A DNA stretch of 64,000 bases, from contig NC_081414.1 in the NCBI RefSeq assembly GCF_030272615.1, positions 818,718,396 through 818,782,395 on the forward strand, given 5' to 3'. The position numbers and the translations under genes are program-made. The stretch is from Cryptomeria japonica (lineage: Eukaryota; Streptophyta; Pinopsida; Cupressales; Cupressaceae). The notes below the pieces were generated by a model that made no database searches, was not told where the DNA came from, and saw only the letters and a list, made by a program, of their open reading frames with translations. Shown piece by piece: positions 9,897 to 22,174 of this stretch (within the stretch, counting starts at the first letter, position 1; each line of letters opens with the position of its first letter).

Positions 9897-11240
9897 TCAA
9901 AAGCTTTTCAGATCCTTGGCTTCCTCTATAGAAAGGCCTGATTCTGCTCATACTTTGCAAATTTGCCACCATTTTCACCTCGCATTTCATCCTACCCTCA
10001 ATTTTTGGTCTGATTGGGCAAGACTAGGGAAAGGCGCCTTGGTCCTCTCAGAACCAGAGTGCCTAGTGCCTTGGTCCTCCCAATTAAGACCCAATTTTGG
10101 GCCCCTTAATGGTCATGAGATTTGAGTGGGAATTATGGCTCTGTGTCGGCTCATATCAGAAAATTAAATTATTTTTCGACAGGCAAGTATGATAGGTCTA
10201 CCCCTCTCATTTTGATATACATTCAACACAATTGGGCATACATACACATCAATTAAAACATTAAAGTTCAAGTGAGCAATTAATCTATCTTGTTTCAAGC
10301 ACTAGAGTAGAGATATAGTCAAGACTCAGGCATTAGAGTTGACATTCATGTTCTATGTTATTGAAGACTTCATGAAACCCTCATTCTATGTGGAGACAAA
10401 TAAAACTTCACAAGGAGGTATAACATTTGTGTTTCATTCCTTATTCAACATCTCCCTTGAAAGGAGAACATTTCCATTACTGCAATTCAATCATATTTCA
10501 TTTCTATTTCATGGTTAATTCCAAAACTGGGGTTTGACCTAAGGCAAACCCCTATTCCCAACCTATTTCCCTTCTCTACTATGTGTAGGAGCAAATACAA
10601 AGTTGTGATTTTCAGAAGTGTCTTTATTCACAGTGACAAATTAATTTCCAATTGGAGTGCAAAAAGTGCGGAGGACCAGAGCGACCACCATACTGGTCCT
10701 GACAAATTAGGCTCTTCTTCTAGGAAAATATTTGAATACATTTACATTTCTCAAATCTAGGTTCGTGGCTCAATCCAACGACTGTAGCTTACTGTTCATG
10801 CATTTTTACATCAAATCCAACATATTTACCCTAATTTCAATATTTTTACAATCCAACTTAAAAGAGGGAAGTCCAATCAAATCTAGTAAATCCAATAAAT
10901 TCTCAGCCCTTTTCCTTGTTGGTTTGTGGCTAGATCCATTAGATTTACCTCCCTCTTTTAATGTAATGGTCCCTAAGTCTAAATATTAGCAGTTTTCATA
11001 CATCTAATTGTGGAAACCTTAATATTTTCACCATTAAATTTATATGAGTTAAAAGTGCAACCACTTTTACTTGCAACTAATGTATTATATAAAAATTATA
11101 TTATATATTAATATTATAATGTTATTATTACTACATATATTATATTAGTATATCATATTATTATAACATTATATATTATTATATTTTATTAATATAATAA
11201 TATAATATGTTGCTATATTATATTTTAGCATTGTTTTTAT
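9685..11240. repeat. Duplicated chimeric block, copy 1
   Basis: A copia gag fragment joined to about 1.1 kb of gypsy-like LTR sequence (near 9930-11030) and then AT-rich DNA. The same composite, with the same internal junction (CTCATACTTTGCAAATTTGC), recurs at 18050-19498 at about 93-95 percent identity by eye. Copy 2 lacks about 80 bp near 10925-11010. The gypsy-LTR part is also related to 34038-35240. The two copies flank copia 3 on opposite sides. Confidence 0.75.
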
Positions 11241-11623
11241 TCTTAGCTTAATATTTATGTAAAAAAATATATAGTATATATTAGTTTTACAACAACAACA
11301 ATATTATTATTGTTATATTACATAATATTACAAAAAAAAATTGATTGGCAAATGGTTTAATTTTTATTACTTAAAAAAAAAATTATATTATCATAAACAT
11401 CTCTTATCAATTGCACAATCACACTATACAAAAAATTTCTAATGACATTTTTGTCATAAATTATATTGTTATATTATATTTTAGCATTTAATTTAATTCT
11501 TAGCTTAATATTTATACATTAAAAATATTTATGTAAAAAATTATATTATATATATTAGCATTACAACAACAATATTATTATTATATTATATAATATTATA
11601 ATTTTTTAATTTGTAAATAGTTT
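11086..11623. repeat. AT-rich tract with internal duplication
   Basis: Almost pure A/T. A unit containing TATATTTTAGCATT, ATTCTTAGCTTAATATTTAT and ACAACAACAATATTATTATT is present twice, from about 11215 and from about 11472, i.e. a degenerate duplication of roughly 260 bp. Non-coding. Confidence 0.6.
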
Positions 11624-13281
11624 TGTAGAACACAATATGTCACTGAGAGGGGGGGTGAATCGGTGATTTCAAACAATTTCCTACTATGTGTGTGCAACCT
11701 ATAAAGTAATGAAAACACTAGTAATCAAACACACACAAGGAATGCATCTCACAACACCGGATATACAAGGAAAACCCAATGTGGGAATAACCTCGGTGAG
11801 AAATGTTGTTGGAGACTACTGCTCCAATCCAACCCCACAATAAAACACAGTATGACAAATATTTAGGGCACCAACCCCTAATTTTATGGGCACCAACCCG
11901 TACGTCGAGCACCTACTCAATGATATACAATGAAATGCAAACTTAGTACAATGAAAGCACCATGTTACAAATGAGTTTTGTAACACCTATTCAACTTCTC
12001 TCTGTCTGTTACAACTCTTCTCTGTTTCACCGGTTCTTTCACTACCGGTTATCAATTTACTCTCTTTGATTCCTTACCGGTCAATCTTTGCCTTTGCTGA
12101 CTTCCTCTGATACTCACCCTGCACTCTATCACTCTCGAATGCCTTGCTATCGGTTCACCTCAGCTCTATTATCTACTGGTTAAACCTTTTCTAAATTCCT
12201 CTTACTGGTTACACCTTTTCTACTAGTTCTCTATCAAATACTTGGTTGCAATACTCTTCTCAGTTTGATCTGTACTCTATTCGCTCAAGCGCACTCCTCT
12301 CTAGAAACTAGCGTCACATATCATCTCTTCAATCTGCATATTTATACATAAGCTTTCCCGCCAGAATAAGGTTCAAACTATCTACGATTAGGATTTCTTT
12401 TACCTACCATGAACCGTATCAGATCACATCGGATCTCCTCTCCACACTTGACAACCTGCAACAAATCAATCTTCACCGCCATTTCCATTCCTTCCAGAAC
12501 ACGCTTACTATATTTGGCAAACACAACTCTTCTTTTTATCAATCACCATAAATGCTCTGGATGATTTTCTTCACCAAATCTGATCTGCTACTCGGCGTCC
12601 TGCACCGATCCTAATCTTAATCTTATTATGTCGTTCTGCTTTGAGCCGCAAACCTTGGTCATCATCCCATGATTTCTGTAGACTGCATTAAATGTCTTAC
12701 CAATTACCGACTACTTCGATGATGCACTGTTTACTTTCCACTTGGACACTACGTGGCATCTTAGTTGACATCCAACTCAACTCAGTCCATTGTGTCGATT
12801 TAGACTTAGTCACCAACTAAACACACTACCGATTTTTGCCTTAGCTATCGGTCTTCTTTCCCTACCAATCATGCAATGACTGGTCAACCCTTGTATGATC
12901 TCTTCATTGTTCTGTCGATTACTTCAAGCTAACTTGGATTGCTCCTGGTTCTATGTTCACACTCAATGTGATCCGAAAATCATTCACTCTATTAGTTTGT
13001 CTTTTGCTTGTTCATACATGCTCACCGGTGGCCCTGTTTACCAGTTGATACTACACCTTCCTGCATACCGATTGACAATACACACATGTTGATCATGCTA
13101 TACCGATTGACATGGATAGTCTTTCCTTTAGTTATCTCTATCCTTTCTTATGTTTACTCACCAGTGAACATCCATAATGGTAACATCTTCTACTTGCATC
13201 TTGCATACACCTTGCATACTAGTAGCCATCCATACTGGTGAATACATACTGGTTGACATCAATCACAAGAAAATGCCAACA
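11624..13281 (-). mobile_element. 3' LTR of copia 3
   Basis: The plus-strand left border is TGTAGAACACAATATG, followed by the GAGAGGGGGGGTGAATC motif common to the copia LTRs of this window. The right border is AATGCCAACA at 13281, directly followed by the reverse complement of a polypurine tract. At 1658 bp it is long for copia. It contains many CCGGT repeats and short spurious frames. The 5' LTR that should lie right of 18290 is absent. Confidence 0.75.
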
Positions 13282-13304
13282 ACATCCCCCTTTGGCATTG
13301 ATGC
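13282..13304 (-). promoter_or_regulatory. Polypurine tract of copia 3
   Basis: Read on the minus strand: GGCATCAATGCCAAAGGGGG, then ATGT, abutting the LTR. This is the plus-strand primer of an LTR retrotransposon. The same motif adjoins the LTRs at 30690 and 37226. Confidence 0.75.
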
Positions 13305-13714
13305 CAACACACTCTGCATTTCTTCAACCGATTCATTCTCCCCCTTTGAAAATAATGACAAAGGGCACTAATAGTATCCATCATCCACTATCATACCGGT
13401 TCCTTCTCCACCATCTGGTATCCTCTTACTTTTTGCCTTTTTTCGGTATAGCAGATCATAAGACTACAATATTCGACTAGTACAATCTCCCCCTTGATCA
13501 AATATTCCCCTTTGTTCATCAACTGGTCCAAGAAACAAAAGATATGGCAGTGAACTCCCCCTGAACCATAGATCTCCATACCGACTTAAGTGCATGAAGC
13601 TGGTGACACAACTCCTAACTTGTGTCTCAGATACTCTAATGTGCTTACCGGTAGAGGTTTTGTGAAGATATCAACCACTTTTTCACCTGTAGGAACATAT
13701 TCTACCTTAACATC

Positions 13715-14149
13715 CTACTCTACCACCCTCTCCCTGATAAAATGATATTTGATGGCAATGTGCTTGGTCCTTGAGTGCATAACCGGATTCTTTGATATGT
13801 TGATTGCACTTGAATTATCACAGCAAATAGAAACAGGGTCAGATGTTTCTACCTGAATATCCTTGAGGGTTTTCTTCATCCATAACACCTGAGAGCAGCA
13901 TGTAGCAACAACAATATATTCTTCCTTAGCAGTAGATAGGAAAATTGAATCCTGCTTCTTGTTGTGCCATGAGACCAACCGGTTACCTAGGAAGAATGCA
14001 CCACCACTTGTGTTCTTCCGGTCATCAATGCAACCTACCCAATAAACATTAGTGTAGGTTTGTAAGGTAAAATATCCTTGCTTGGGATACCATTGTCCAT
14101 AATCAAGTGTCCATTGTAGATACCTGAATATCCTCCTAACTGCATTCAC
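13715..14149 (-). pseudogene. Copia 3 RNase H
   Basis: 144 codons with the copia RNase H signature: the RRIFRYL lead-in, a TSGGAFFLGNRLVSW segment, a TAKEEYIV segment standing where S-T-E-A-E-Y usually stands, and NISKNPVMHSRTKHIAIKYH near the end. The enzyme would degrade the RNA strand during reverse transcription. The catalytic Asp region is altered (TNVYWVGC where T-D-A-D-W-A is usual), so it is probably inactive. It is in frame with the reverse-transcriptase pieces to its right. Confidence 0.8.
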
Positions 14150-14159
14150 ATGTGGCTAT

Positions 14160-15082
14160 TTGGGTGCAGCTTGAAATATAGCCACCATGCATACTGCCTA
14201 CATTATATCAGGTCTATAAGTAGTAAGATATAACAAACTACCAATCATGGATCTATATAATGTTTGATCCACTACCGGTGACTCATCAACCATGCTCAAA
14301 TTGCAACTAGTCACCATGGGGGTACTTACCGGTTTGTTGTCTTACATCTGACACTTCTTCAATATATCTTTAGCATACTTGATTTGAGAGATAAATATCC
14401 CTTTATCTTGCTATGAAATCTACAAGCCAAGAAAGTATGACAGCTCTCCAAGCATTGACATCTCAAATTCTGACTGCATATGATCAACAAACTCTTTACA
14501 CAGGGTATCCTTGTTGCCTCCAAAAATGATTTCATCCACATATACAACCACAATAATCATGTGATTTCCATTTTCTTTAATGTATAGATTACTGTCTACA
14601 CTCCCTTTTCTAAAATTTTGCTCCTTTAGATACTTATCTAACCTTGAGTACCATGCTCTTGGATCCTGCTTCAAACCATATAATGCTTTCTTCAACTGGC
14701 ACACAAAGGTTTCATCATCATGTTGGAGGAAACCTTCTAGTTGTTCCATGCATACTTATTCTTCCAAGTTACCTTTTAAAAAGGCACACTTTACATGCAT
14801 TTGATATACCTTGTATCCTTTGTAAGCTGAAAAGGCTAGAAACATTCTAGTGGCCTCAAGTCTAGCAACTAGTGCAAATGTTTCTTCAAAATCTATCCCT
14901 TCTACTTGAGAATACCCTTTGCATACTAACTTAGCCTTATGCCTAACAATTTTGCATTCTTCATTCATCTTGTTCCAGTAGACCCATTTTGTGCCAATAA
15001 CATTCTTGTCTACCAGTCTAGGAACTAATTCCCAAGTCTTATTCTTCTCAATTTGTTGCAATTCCTCTTCCATTGCATCCAT
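14160..15082 (-). pseudogene. Copia 3 reverse transcriptase
   Basis: Two open pieces in one frame (15082-14756 and 14749-14420) plus a stop-broken tail. Recognisable copia motifs: WELVPR...VIGTKWVYWNK, ARLEATRMFLAF, VYQMHVKCAFLKG, LKKALYGLKQDPRAWY and YVDEIIFGGN. The catalytic YVDD is YVDE here (14525-14541), and the Asp of the usual Q-M-D-V-K-S-A-F-L is His, so the enzyme should be dead. A stop separates the pieces at about 14750-14756. Confidence 0.85.
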
Positions 15083-15235
15083 CCATTTCTAACTTTTGCT
15101 TTCCTCATTAAAAATTTTTGGTTCCATTTCAGTCATGAGGCAAAAATTGACTTGTTCATCATTCCGGGCAAGTCTTCTTCTAGTCTGCATACCATCATTC
15201 TTATTACCTAAGATCAAATCTTCCAAGTGATTTTT

Positions 15236-16242
15236 CTACACATACCAGTTGGGTGACTTGTTTGATGCTTCTTCCAATTCACTGTTAGTGTGAACTTCAT
15301 CTTCATCACCGGTGTCATCATACCGATTTACTTGTGTTTGTCTTCCTTTATGCATATCTTCATAAAATATTACATGCACACTCTCATTAACTCTTCTTGG
15401 TCTTTTGTTGTACCATTTGTAGGCTTTGCTATGAGTTGAGTAACCCAAGAAGATACCTTCATCACTCCTGGAATCAAATCTACCTAAGCCATTCACATCT
15501 CTCTTGATGAAGCATTTACTTCCAAACACTTTGAAGTATTTAATTGATGGCTTCCGGTCATACCACATTTCATAAGGTGTCATTTTTTTGTTTGTTCTCA
15601 GTTGGACCCAGTTCAAAGTATATACATCAGTGTGAATTGCTTCCTTCCAATATATATCCAGTGTGTTTCCCTTATTTAGCATGGTTCTTGCCATCTCCTT
15701 GATTGTCTTGTTTTTCCTTTCTACAACACCATTTTGTTGTGGTGATCTTGGAGTTGAATATTGTCTTCTTATTCCATGTCTCTCACAGTAATCTTCAAAC
15801 TTATTTGATGTGAACTCTCCACCCTGGTCTGATTTTAGACATTTAAGCTTGCATCCACTTTCTCTCTCAACCATCTTCTAAAAAATCTTGAATCTTTCAA
15901 AGGCTTGAGAATTGTCTTGTAGGAAAGTGACCCATCCATTCTTAAAAAATCATCAATGAGGAGCATGAAGTATCTTTCACCAGATAGAGCTCTTGTTTTG
16001 GTTGGTCCACATAGATCAGTATGCACCAGTTCAAGTGCCCTTCAATTATTATGTTCCTTAGTCTTGAAGCTCACCTTAGTCTGCTTTCCTCTTACACATT
16101 CATCACAAAATGTGCTTACCCGTTTGATGATTGGTGATATATTTCTCACAGAGCCCTTTTTGCTTACTGTAACCAGATTATCAAAATTTATATGGCCTAA
16201 TCTCTCATGACACAACCATCTCTCATCCACTTGTCCCATCAT
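15236..16242 (-). pseudogene. Copia 3 integrase
   Basis: Three overlapping pieces: the zinc-binding N-terminus (16242-16042, H..H with CDECVRGKQTK), the start of the catalytic core with VHTDLCGP (16026-15835), and the rest of the core and C-terminus (15874-15236) with CLKSDQGGEF and PQQNGVVERKNKT. The three acidic positions of the DDE triad are all visible. One frameshift near 15850 separates the last piece. The C-terminus shows the copia KPSIKYFKVFGSKCF motif. Confidence 0.85.
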
Positions 16243-16388
16243 GCATTGGGACTCAAAGCATTAATTCAGATTGTACACATTTCCATATGTTCTTTTTCCT
16301 TTTGATACAATCTGATTGGTAATCTGTTTTCTTATCTGGCAACCGGTATAGTCAAAAGTGAATTTGTATCCTTTATCACACATTTGAC

Positions 16389-16634
16389 TCACACTAAGTT
16401 ATGCTTTAGACCTTCCACACAATACACATCATGTGCCTTCAATTTTACATCTATATTCAGAGTACCTTTTCCTTTTATCTTGATGGAAGAGTTGTCTCCA
16501 AATCTTACTAAACCTCCATTCCAATCTTCAAGCTTAATAAATTTATTTTTTTCTCTAGTCATGTGATTGGAACATCCACTGTCTAAAACCCACAAGTTTC
16601 TTCTCTCTGCATGTAGGGTAGTCTGCACAACCAA
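16389..16634 (-). pseudogene. Copia 3 protease
   Basis: An 81-codon frame with WVLDSGCSNHMT, the D-S-G active site of a copia aspartic protease, then a Gly-rich V(R)FGDNSS segment and GLKHNLV near the end. The catalytic triad is intact; the frame is closed soon after, separating it from the integrase. Confidence 0.8.
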
Positions 16635-16838
16635 ACTTGATTCTACATTATTCTTGTCCTTCTCAACCCAAATCGGGTTGGCTTCTTTCTTCTTGTCTGC
16701 TGCAATTTCATGCTCTGGTTTTGTTACCGGTTCCTGATCTAGTATTGACTTCTTTTGTCAAGTTGTTCTGAGTTTGCAATGTTTAGCAATATGCCCAAAC
16801 TATTGACAATAATAACATTTTACATTGACATTAAAATA

Positions 16839-17153
16839 TTAACCTTTAAAACTATTGTAGGACATCGGTTGACTTCTCCTACATTCAAAACTCCTATGAC
16901 CAGATCCATTACATTGATAACAATAAACATCCATATCCTGGAGTGCAGTAAAAGAATTCCTACTTTCAAAACTAGCAGGGGGTTTATTCACCAGTCTATA
17001 GTCAACAACTCTATGTCCAAACTTATTACACCGGTAGCAATAACCATGGAAATTTGGTACATACCAGTCTTGTTGCTTTGGAATGGAAAACCTTTGTCTC
17101 ATCAGATGTCTTCCTCTCATGTTGTTGATTCTAGTGAATCCTTCACTATCCAC
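16839..17153 (-). pseudogene. Copia 3 zinc knuckles
   Basis: 104 codons with two CCHC-like knuckles: CYRCNKFGHRVVDY (last Cys replaced by Tyr) and CYQCNGSGHRSFEC (intact). These bind nucleic acid in the gag nucleocapsid. The segment is in the same frame as the protease to its left. Confidence 0.75.
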
Positions 17154-17405
17154 CTTGGGCTTGCCTTTATGATTTACATACTGATACGATGTGTGAGCCT
17201 TCTAGTTTTGAGCATACCAGTTCAGAGGTTGATTTCTTGTAGCCTCAGCATAGGTCTTCTTACCGGTATCTTTGTTGAATGTAAAGATTTGCTTCTCTTT
17301 ACTTTCACTTGAGGAAGCGAATTGTATGTCCTTACCAAATGTGTCTTGTCTATTTGAACATTGTCCTTCTTCGAATCCTAAACCATCGGTGTCTTCTGAA
17401 TGCTT

Positions 17406-17756
17406 CTATTTTCTCAACATCTTGTCTAAAGCTTCAATGCTACCCTCATACTTGCTCCTCATCTTCAATTCATCCTTGCTCTTTTCTAGCTCCTTTCTAA
17501 GCCTTACAATTTCTTCTTCTAGATTTTGTTGCTCCTTTTCCTTCTCTATCAAATCGGAGGATGTAACTTCACATATCCTCTTAGCTTCTTCCAATTGGAG
17601 TTGTAGATTAGAAATTACTTTCTTGGATTCCTCCAAAGATTTCTCTAGAGATTCCTCCAGTTGTTCTTGTTCCTCTGTAGCAGTATGCTTAACCTTTTTT
17701 AGTTCTCTTTTGGTTTTCTTAAACTCTTCAAGTGCACTTATGAGCTCACCTTCCAA
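17406..17756 (-). pseudogene. Copia 3 gag coiled coil
   Basis: 116 codons with continuous heptads of Glu, Lys and Leu (EEFKKTKRELKKVKH; EKEQQNLEEEIVRLRKELEK). A coiled coil between two gag parts is also found in the copia element at the right end of the window. It is in frame with the zinc knuckles. Further right (18050-18290) lies the MDELFGSL-type gag segment in a broken frame. Confidence 0.7.
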
Positions 17757-18049
17757 GTCCGCTTCAGCTTCAATGTTTCATCTTACTCATCTTCATCAAC
17801 CGGTTCATCCAGTGCCATAAAGAGATTAACTTCTCTTTCACCCTCATGGCAGTCCTCTTTTAATGCACTTTCTTCATCTGTGGCATCATCTTCAAAGGTA
17901 TATAGACTATTCTGCTTCTGGTAGCTTATTCTTTCTTGCTGGCAGGCCTTCTTCTTTCTATCCTTACCGAGAGATCTGTCAGAACTCTTTTTCTCATCTC
18001 TACCGATTTCACCATAGGGACATTTTGCAACAAAGTATCCTATTTTACC

Positions 18050-19498
18050 ACAGTTAAAACATTTGAGAGGCAGTTTTCATTTATACCATATCCTCTTTTA
18101 AGATTCCTCACAAAGTTTGCGACCTCTATATCTGAGTCTTCATCGGATTTACAATGAGCAATTTCTTTCTTGCCCCTTTTGATGGAGTTGAATGTAGTCT
18201 CTTTCTTTCAAGTTCCTTCACCAGTTGTCCTCATCTCATAGGCAGTTAAAGAGCCAAATAACTCATCCGTTGAAAAGATTTTCATATCCTTGGCTTCCTC
18301 TATAGTAGGGACTTGATTTTTCTCATACTTTGCAAATTTGCCACCATTTTCACCTCACATTTCATCCTACCCTTAATTTTTTGTCTGATTGGGCAAGACT
18401 AGGGAATGACGCTTTGGTCCTCTCAAAATTAGAGTGCCTAGTGCCTTGGTCCTCCCAATTAAGACCTAATTTTGGGCCCCTTAATTGTCATGATATTTGA
18501 GTAGGAATTCTGGCTCTATGTTAGATCATGTCAGAAAATTAAATTATTTTTCGACAAGCAAGTATAAAAGGAGGTCTACCCCTCTCATTTTGATATACAT
18601 TCAACACAATTGGTCATACATACACATCAATTAAAGCATTAAATTTGAAGTGAGCAATTAATTTGTCTTCTTTCAAGCACTAGAGTAGAGATAAAGTCAA
18701 GACTCAAGCATTAGAGTTGACATTCATGTTCGATGTTATTGAAGACTTCATGAAACCCTTATTCTATGTGGAGACAAACAAAACTTCACAAGGAGGTATA
18801 ACATTTGTGTTTCAGTCATTATTCAACATCTCCCTCGAAAGGAGAACATTTCCATTACTGCAATTCAATCATATTTCATTTCTATTTCATGGTTAATTCC
18901 AAAAATGGGATTTGACCTAAGGCAAACCCCTATTCCCAACCTGTTTCTCTTCTCTACTATGTGCAGGAGCAGGTACAAAGTTGTGATTTCCAGAAGTGTC
19001 TTTATTCACAGTGACGAATCAATTCCCCATTGGAGTGCAAAAAGTGCAGAGGACTAGAGCGACCACCATACCGGTCCTAACAAAAGAGGCTCTTCTTTTA
19101 GGAAAAGATTTGAATACATTTACATTTCTCAGATCCAGGTTCGTGGCTCTTCCAATGACTGTAGCTTACTGTTCATGCATTTTTACATCAAATCCAACAT
19201 ATTTACCTTAATTTCAATATTTTTACAATTCAACTTAAAAGAGGGCAGTCCAATGAAATCTAGTAAATCCAATAAATTCTCAGCCCTTTTCCTTTTTGGT
19301 TTGTGAAAACCTTAATATTTTTACCATTAAATTTATATGAGTCAAAAGTGCAACCACTTTTACTTGCAAATAATGTATTATATAAAAATTTTATTATATA
19401 TTAATATTATAATGTTATTATTACTACATATACTACATTAGTATATCATATTATTATAACATTATATATTATTATATTTTATAAATATAATATATTGT
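18050..19498. repeat. Duplicated chimeric block, copy 2
   Basis: Starts inside the gag of copia 3 (18050-18290), passes the same junction as copy 1 into gypsy-like LTR sequence (about 18310-19320) and ends in AT-rich DNA at the TG that opens the gypsy LTR at 19499. Compared with 9685-11240 it has an ~80-bp deletion near 19305. No coding. Confidence 0.75.
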
Positions 19499-20382
19499 TG
19501 TAGTATCGTAAAATGTACACCCTTGCTTGGGTGGTACAATTTCACATTTTGGTTAGCACCCACCTTAGTGTGTTTGCATCTTGCATTATTATTTCCCTTT
19601 AAGCATTTAATTAATTAATTTAATTAAATCTAAAGTCATATTTCATCACTCCCCACGTCGTAAAATTGGGCCCTTTACCCTAAGTGTGCTCCTTTTTATT
19701 TTATTCCTCCAATAAATCATTTAATCATAAACCCTAATTATGTCCTATTTTGACCTTTAAGGCTCGATTTTGCATATCAAAACACCTCAAAATCAGTTGT
19801 AACTTTGGGATTTTCTCTAATATCATCATATCTAATGGCCCTGAAAATTTGGTGAAAAGTTGGTCGGACCATGGCGGAAGTGTACATGGTCCTCAACTTT
19901 TTTCCCGAAATTTGAGCACAATTCTATGATATTATAATGCTTAACCACAAAAGATTTGCAGGAAATTCAATTCCTAGGTCGCCCTAAAGGTGGAATTAAA
20001 TTGAAATTAAGATCTAGGGTTTCATACATAAGAGCTTTCTTTCTTCATTTGAAGGGGGTCTTCCTAAGAATCTAAGAGCAGGTTTTTGGAGCATAAGGAG
20101 CCTTCTATGTAGTGAAAGAGAAGCCTATGTGAAGTCTTCAACAACATTCAACAACATTCATCAAGAATTTGTCAATAATTCATCATCAATTAGGAGCCTT
20201 GAAGACATTGAAGAGTAATAGGAGTTCTAGTGGCAATATCTCTCCCTTGTGGATGGGTATGATTTCATGTTATTTTCATGTCTTTGTATGAGCTTCTTTA
20301 CATCAATTTGCATATTTACATTCATGCTTTAGATCATTTAGCATATTTGGTTTGAATCATTGTCATTTACATTCACATTTAC

Positions 20383-22174
20383 TGATGTCATGGAAATGGG
20401 GACAAGGCTACAACAAAGTTCAATGTTAATAAGTTAGTTTCAACCGTAAAACCAAAACAAAGAACTAAAAACCATTCCAAACATATCAAAAGAGATTTCA
20501 AAAAAGCATGAAAAAAGTTTAACAAAACAAAAGAAAGGAGAAGAGCCTCCCTAAGATGCTTCCATGACTCCTTTTGATGCTTCTCACTTGTTTCTCCCCT
20601 CTCCAAGTCCCGAATGAGTGTAGCTCTAAGCTTTTAGCACTAGCCATATATGGAGATTCAAGATGGTTGGATGTGATAAACAAATGCTATACAAGTGTAG
20701 ATAGTGATGCTATGAAAAAACTCTATGCTAATACCAGTATAACAACAATACTCTAATGCTTCCTTCTTTGCTTGAGGAGAAGGGTTCTATTTATAGAAGA
20801 AATAGGAAAATGAAGGGTTAAGATTGAGCAATCTTAACAAGGGTTAGGATTGAAAGATATTAAATCCATGTGAGACTTTCAACCCAATCCCATGTTTACA
20901 AGTGTCACCATGAGGAGGCTTGAGAGGAGAGATAAGGAACATTGAATGCTTGAGGGGACATGATGGTTACCCTAGGGGGTTGGGTTAGGGTTAGGTTAAT
21001 GGATATTCCTTTTATCCAAGGGATAAATGAATGTGCAAGGGTTAAATGGCTACCTTAGTCAAAGAAATAAATGCTTTGAAGAGACCCATGAGTCAAAAGG
21101 ATGGTTAAGTTAGAGGAAAGTCTCTAACCAAAGGTAAAAGGTGAGTTAACCATAAATGGTTATGTAAGAGCCTTTAATGGTTTGGAAGACTTTAGAGGTT
21201 AACTATTTGAAGACATAAAGCCTTTAATGGTTATTGAAGACTTTGGAGGTTTCTGAGAAGTGACTTCCTTTTATTTAAGAATGTGACAATGATTAGGATA
21301 GGATTAGGCTAATTAGAAGGAGTTAGAAGAATCTAGAAGGGATTTAGGCATGCAAGTGGATTTTGTAGGAGAAGGCAAGTGGGATGAATTTTGGGATTTT
21401 CAATTAAAATAAAATCATTTATTTCAATTAAATGGTGTAATTTGCATTTGGGTACATATTCAAATAAATATTAATTTATTTAAATGTGAATGTGAATTTT
21501 GGATTTTATTTAAATAAATCTTAATTTATTTACATGAGAAAAAGGAAGATAAAACATTAAATGCTTGAAGACTTTGAGGGAAACCATTAAAGGCTTGAGA
21601 AGACTCTAGAAGGAAGCCATTAAGTTTGAAGACTTTAAGGGAAACCATTAAAGGCTTAAGAAGACTCGAGAAGGAAGCCATTAAGTTTGAAGACTTTAAG
21701 GGAAACCATTAAAGGCTTGAGAAGACTCTAGAAGGAAGCCATTAAGTTTGAAGACTTTAAGGGAAACCATTAAAGGTTTCAAGTGGGTGAGGATAAATAG
21801 GATTTTAAATAAATAATTTAGTTATTTAAAATAGTTGTGCAACTTGCATTTGTAGGAAAATGCAAGTGGGTGGAGGATAAAGGTGATTTAAATAAATGTT
21901 AATTTATTTAAATGTGAGAGATGAGATTTTGGGGGATTTAAATAAATATTAATTTATTTAAATGTGAGAGAAGATTTAATTAAACAAATATGATTTATTT
22001 ATTTAATTAATGGTCTGAATTTGGTTAAGTGAATTAAATCAAATAAATTGAATAATTTATTTAATTAATAGGAGAAGAGGGTTAAGATGAATTAATTAAA
22101 TATTGTTGATGATTAAATAATCAAATAAATACTAAATATTCATTTAATTAAGTGGACAGATTTATGTAACTACA
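20383..22174 (+). mobile_element. LTR-type insertion, 1792 bp, TTTAC duplication
   Basis: Begins TGATGTCATGG, ends GTAACTACA (TG...CA), and is flanked by TTTAC at 20378-20382 and 22175-22179; the match can be read as ACATTTAC, 8 bp, if the ends are set differently. No internal coding region, so probably a solo LTR. A TATA-like TCTATTTATAGAAG lies near 20788. The right half has repeated TTTAAATAAAT-TTAATTTATTTAAATG motifs and a 61-bp tandem repeat. Confidence 0.7.
21584..21776. repeat. 61-bp minisatellite, about three units plus flanks
   Basis: CCATTAAAGG recurs at 21584, 21645, 21706 and 21767, exactly 61 bp apart, with the rest of the unit (AAGACTCTAGAAGGAAGCC, TTTGAAGACTTTAAGGG) nearly identical. 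A degenerate half unit precedes it at 21553. It lies within the LTR insertion. Confidence 0.9.

Larger units (their letters stand above)
13282..18290 (-). mobile_element. Copia 3 internal region, truncated at its 5' end
   Basis: A minus-strand Ty1/copia element in the order gag (18290-16750), protease (16634-16389), integrase (16242-15236), reverse transcriptase (15082-about 14160) and RNase H (14149-13715), then PPT and 3' LTR. Gag N-terminus and 5' LTR are missing beyond 18290, replaced by the duplicated block. Pol lies mostly in one frame; the integrase N-terminus and gag-protease are each in other frames, so frameshifts have accumulated. Domain order (integrase before reverse transcriptase) fixes it as copia. 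Confidence 0.85.

Noticed and set aside
12895-13579. Several 60-80 codon frames
   Set aside because: They lie in the copia 3 LTR and its flank; no domain, overlapping on both strands.
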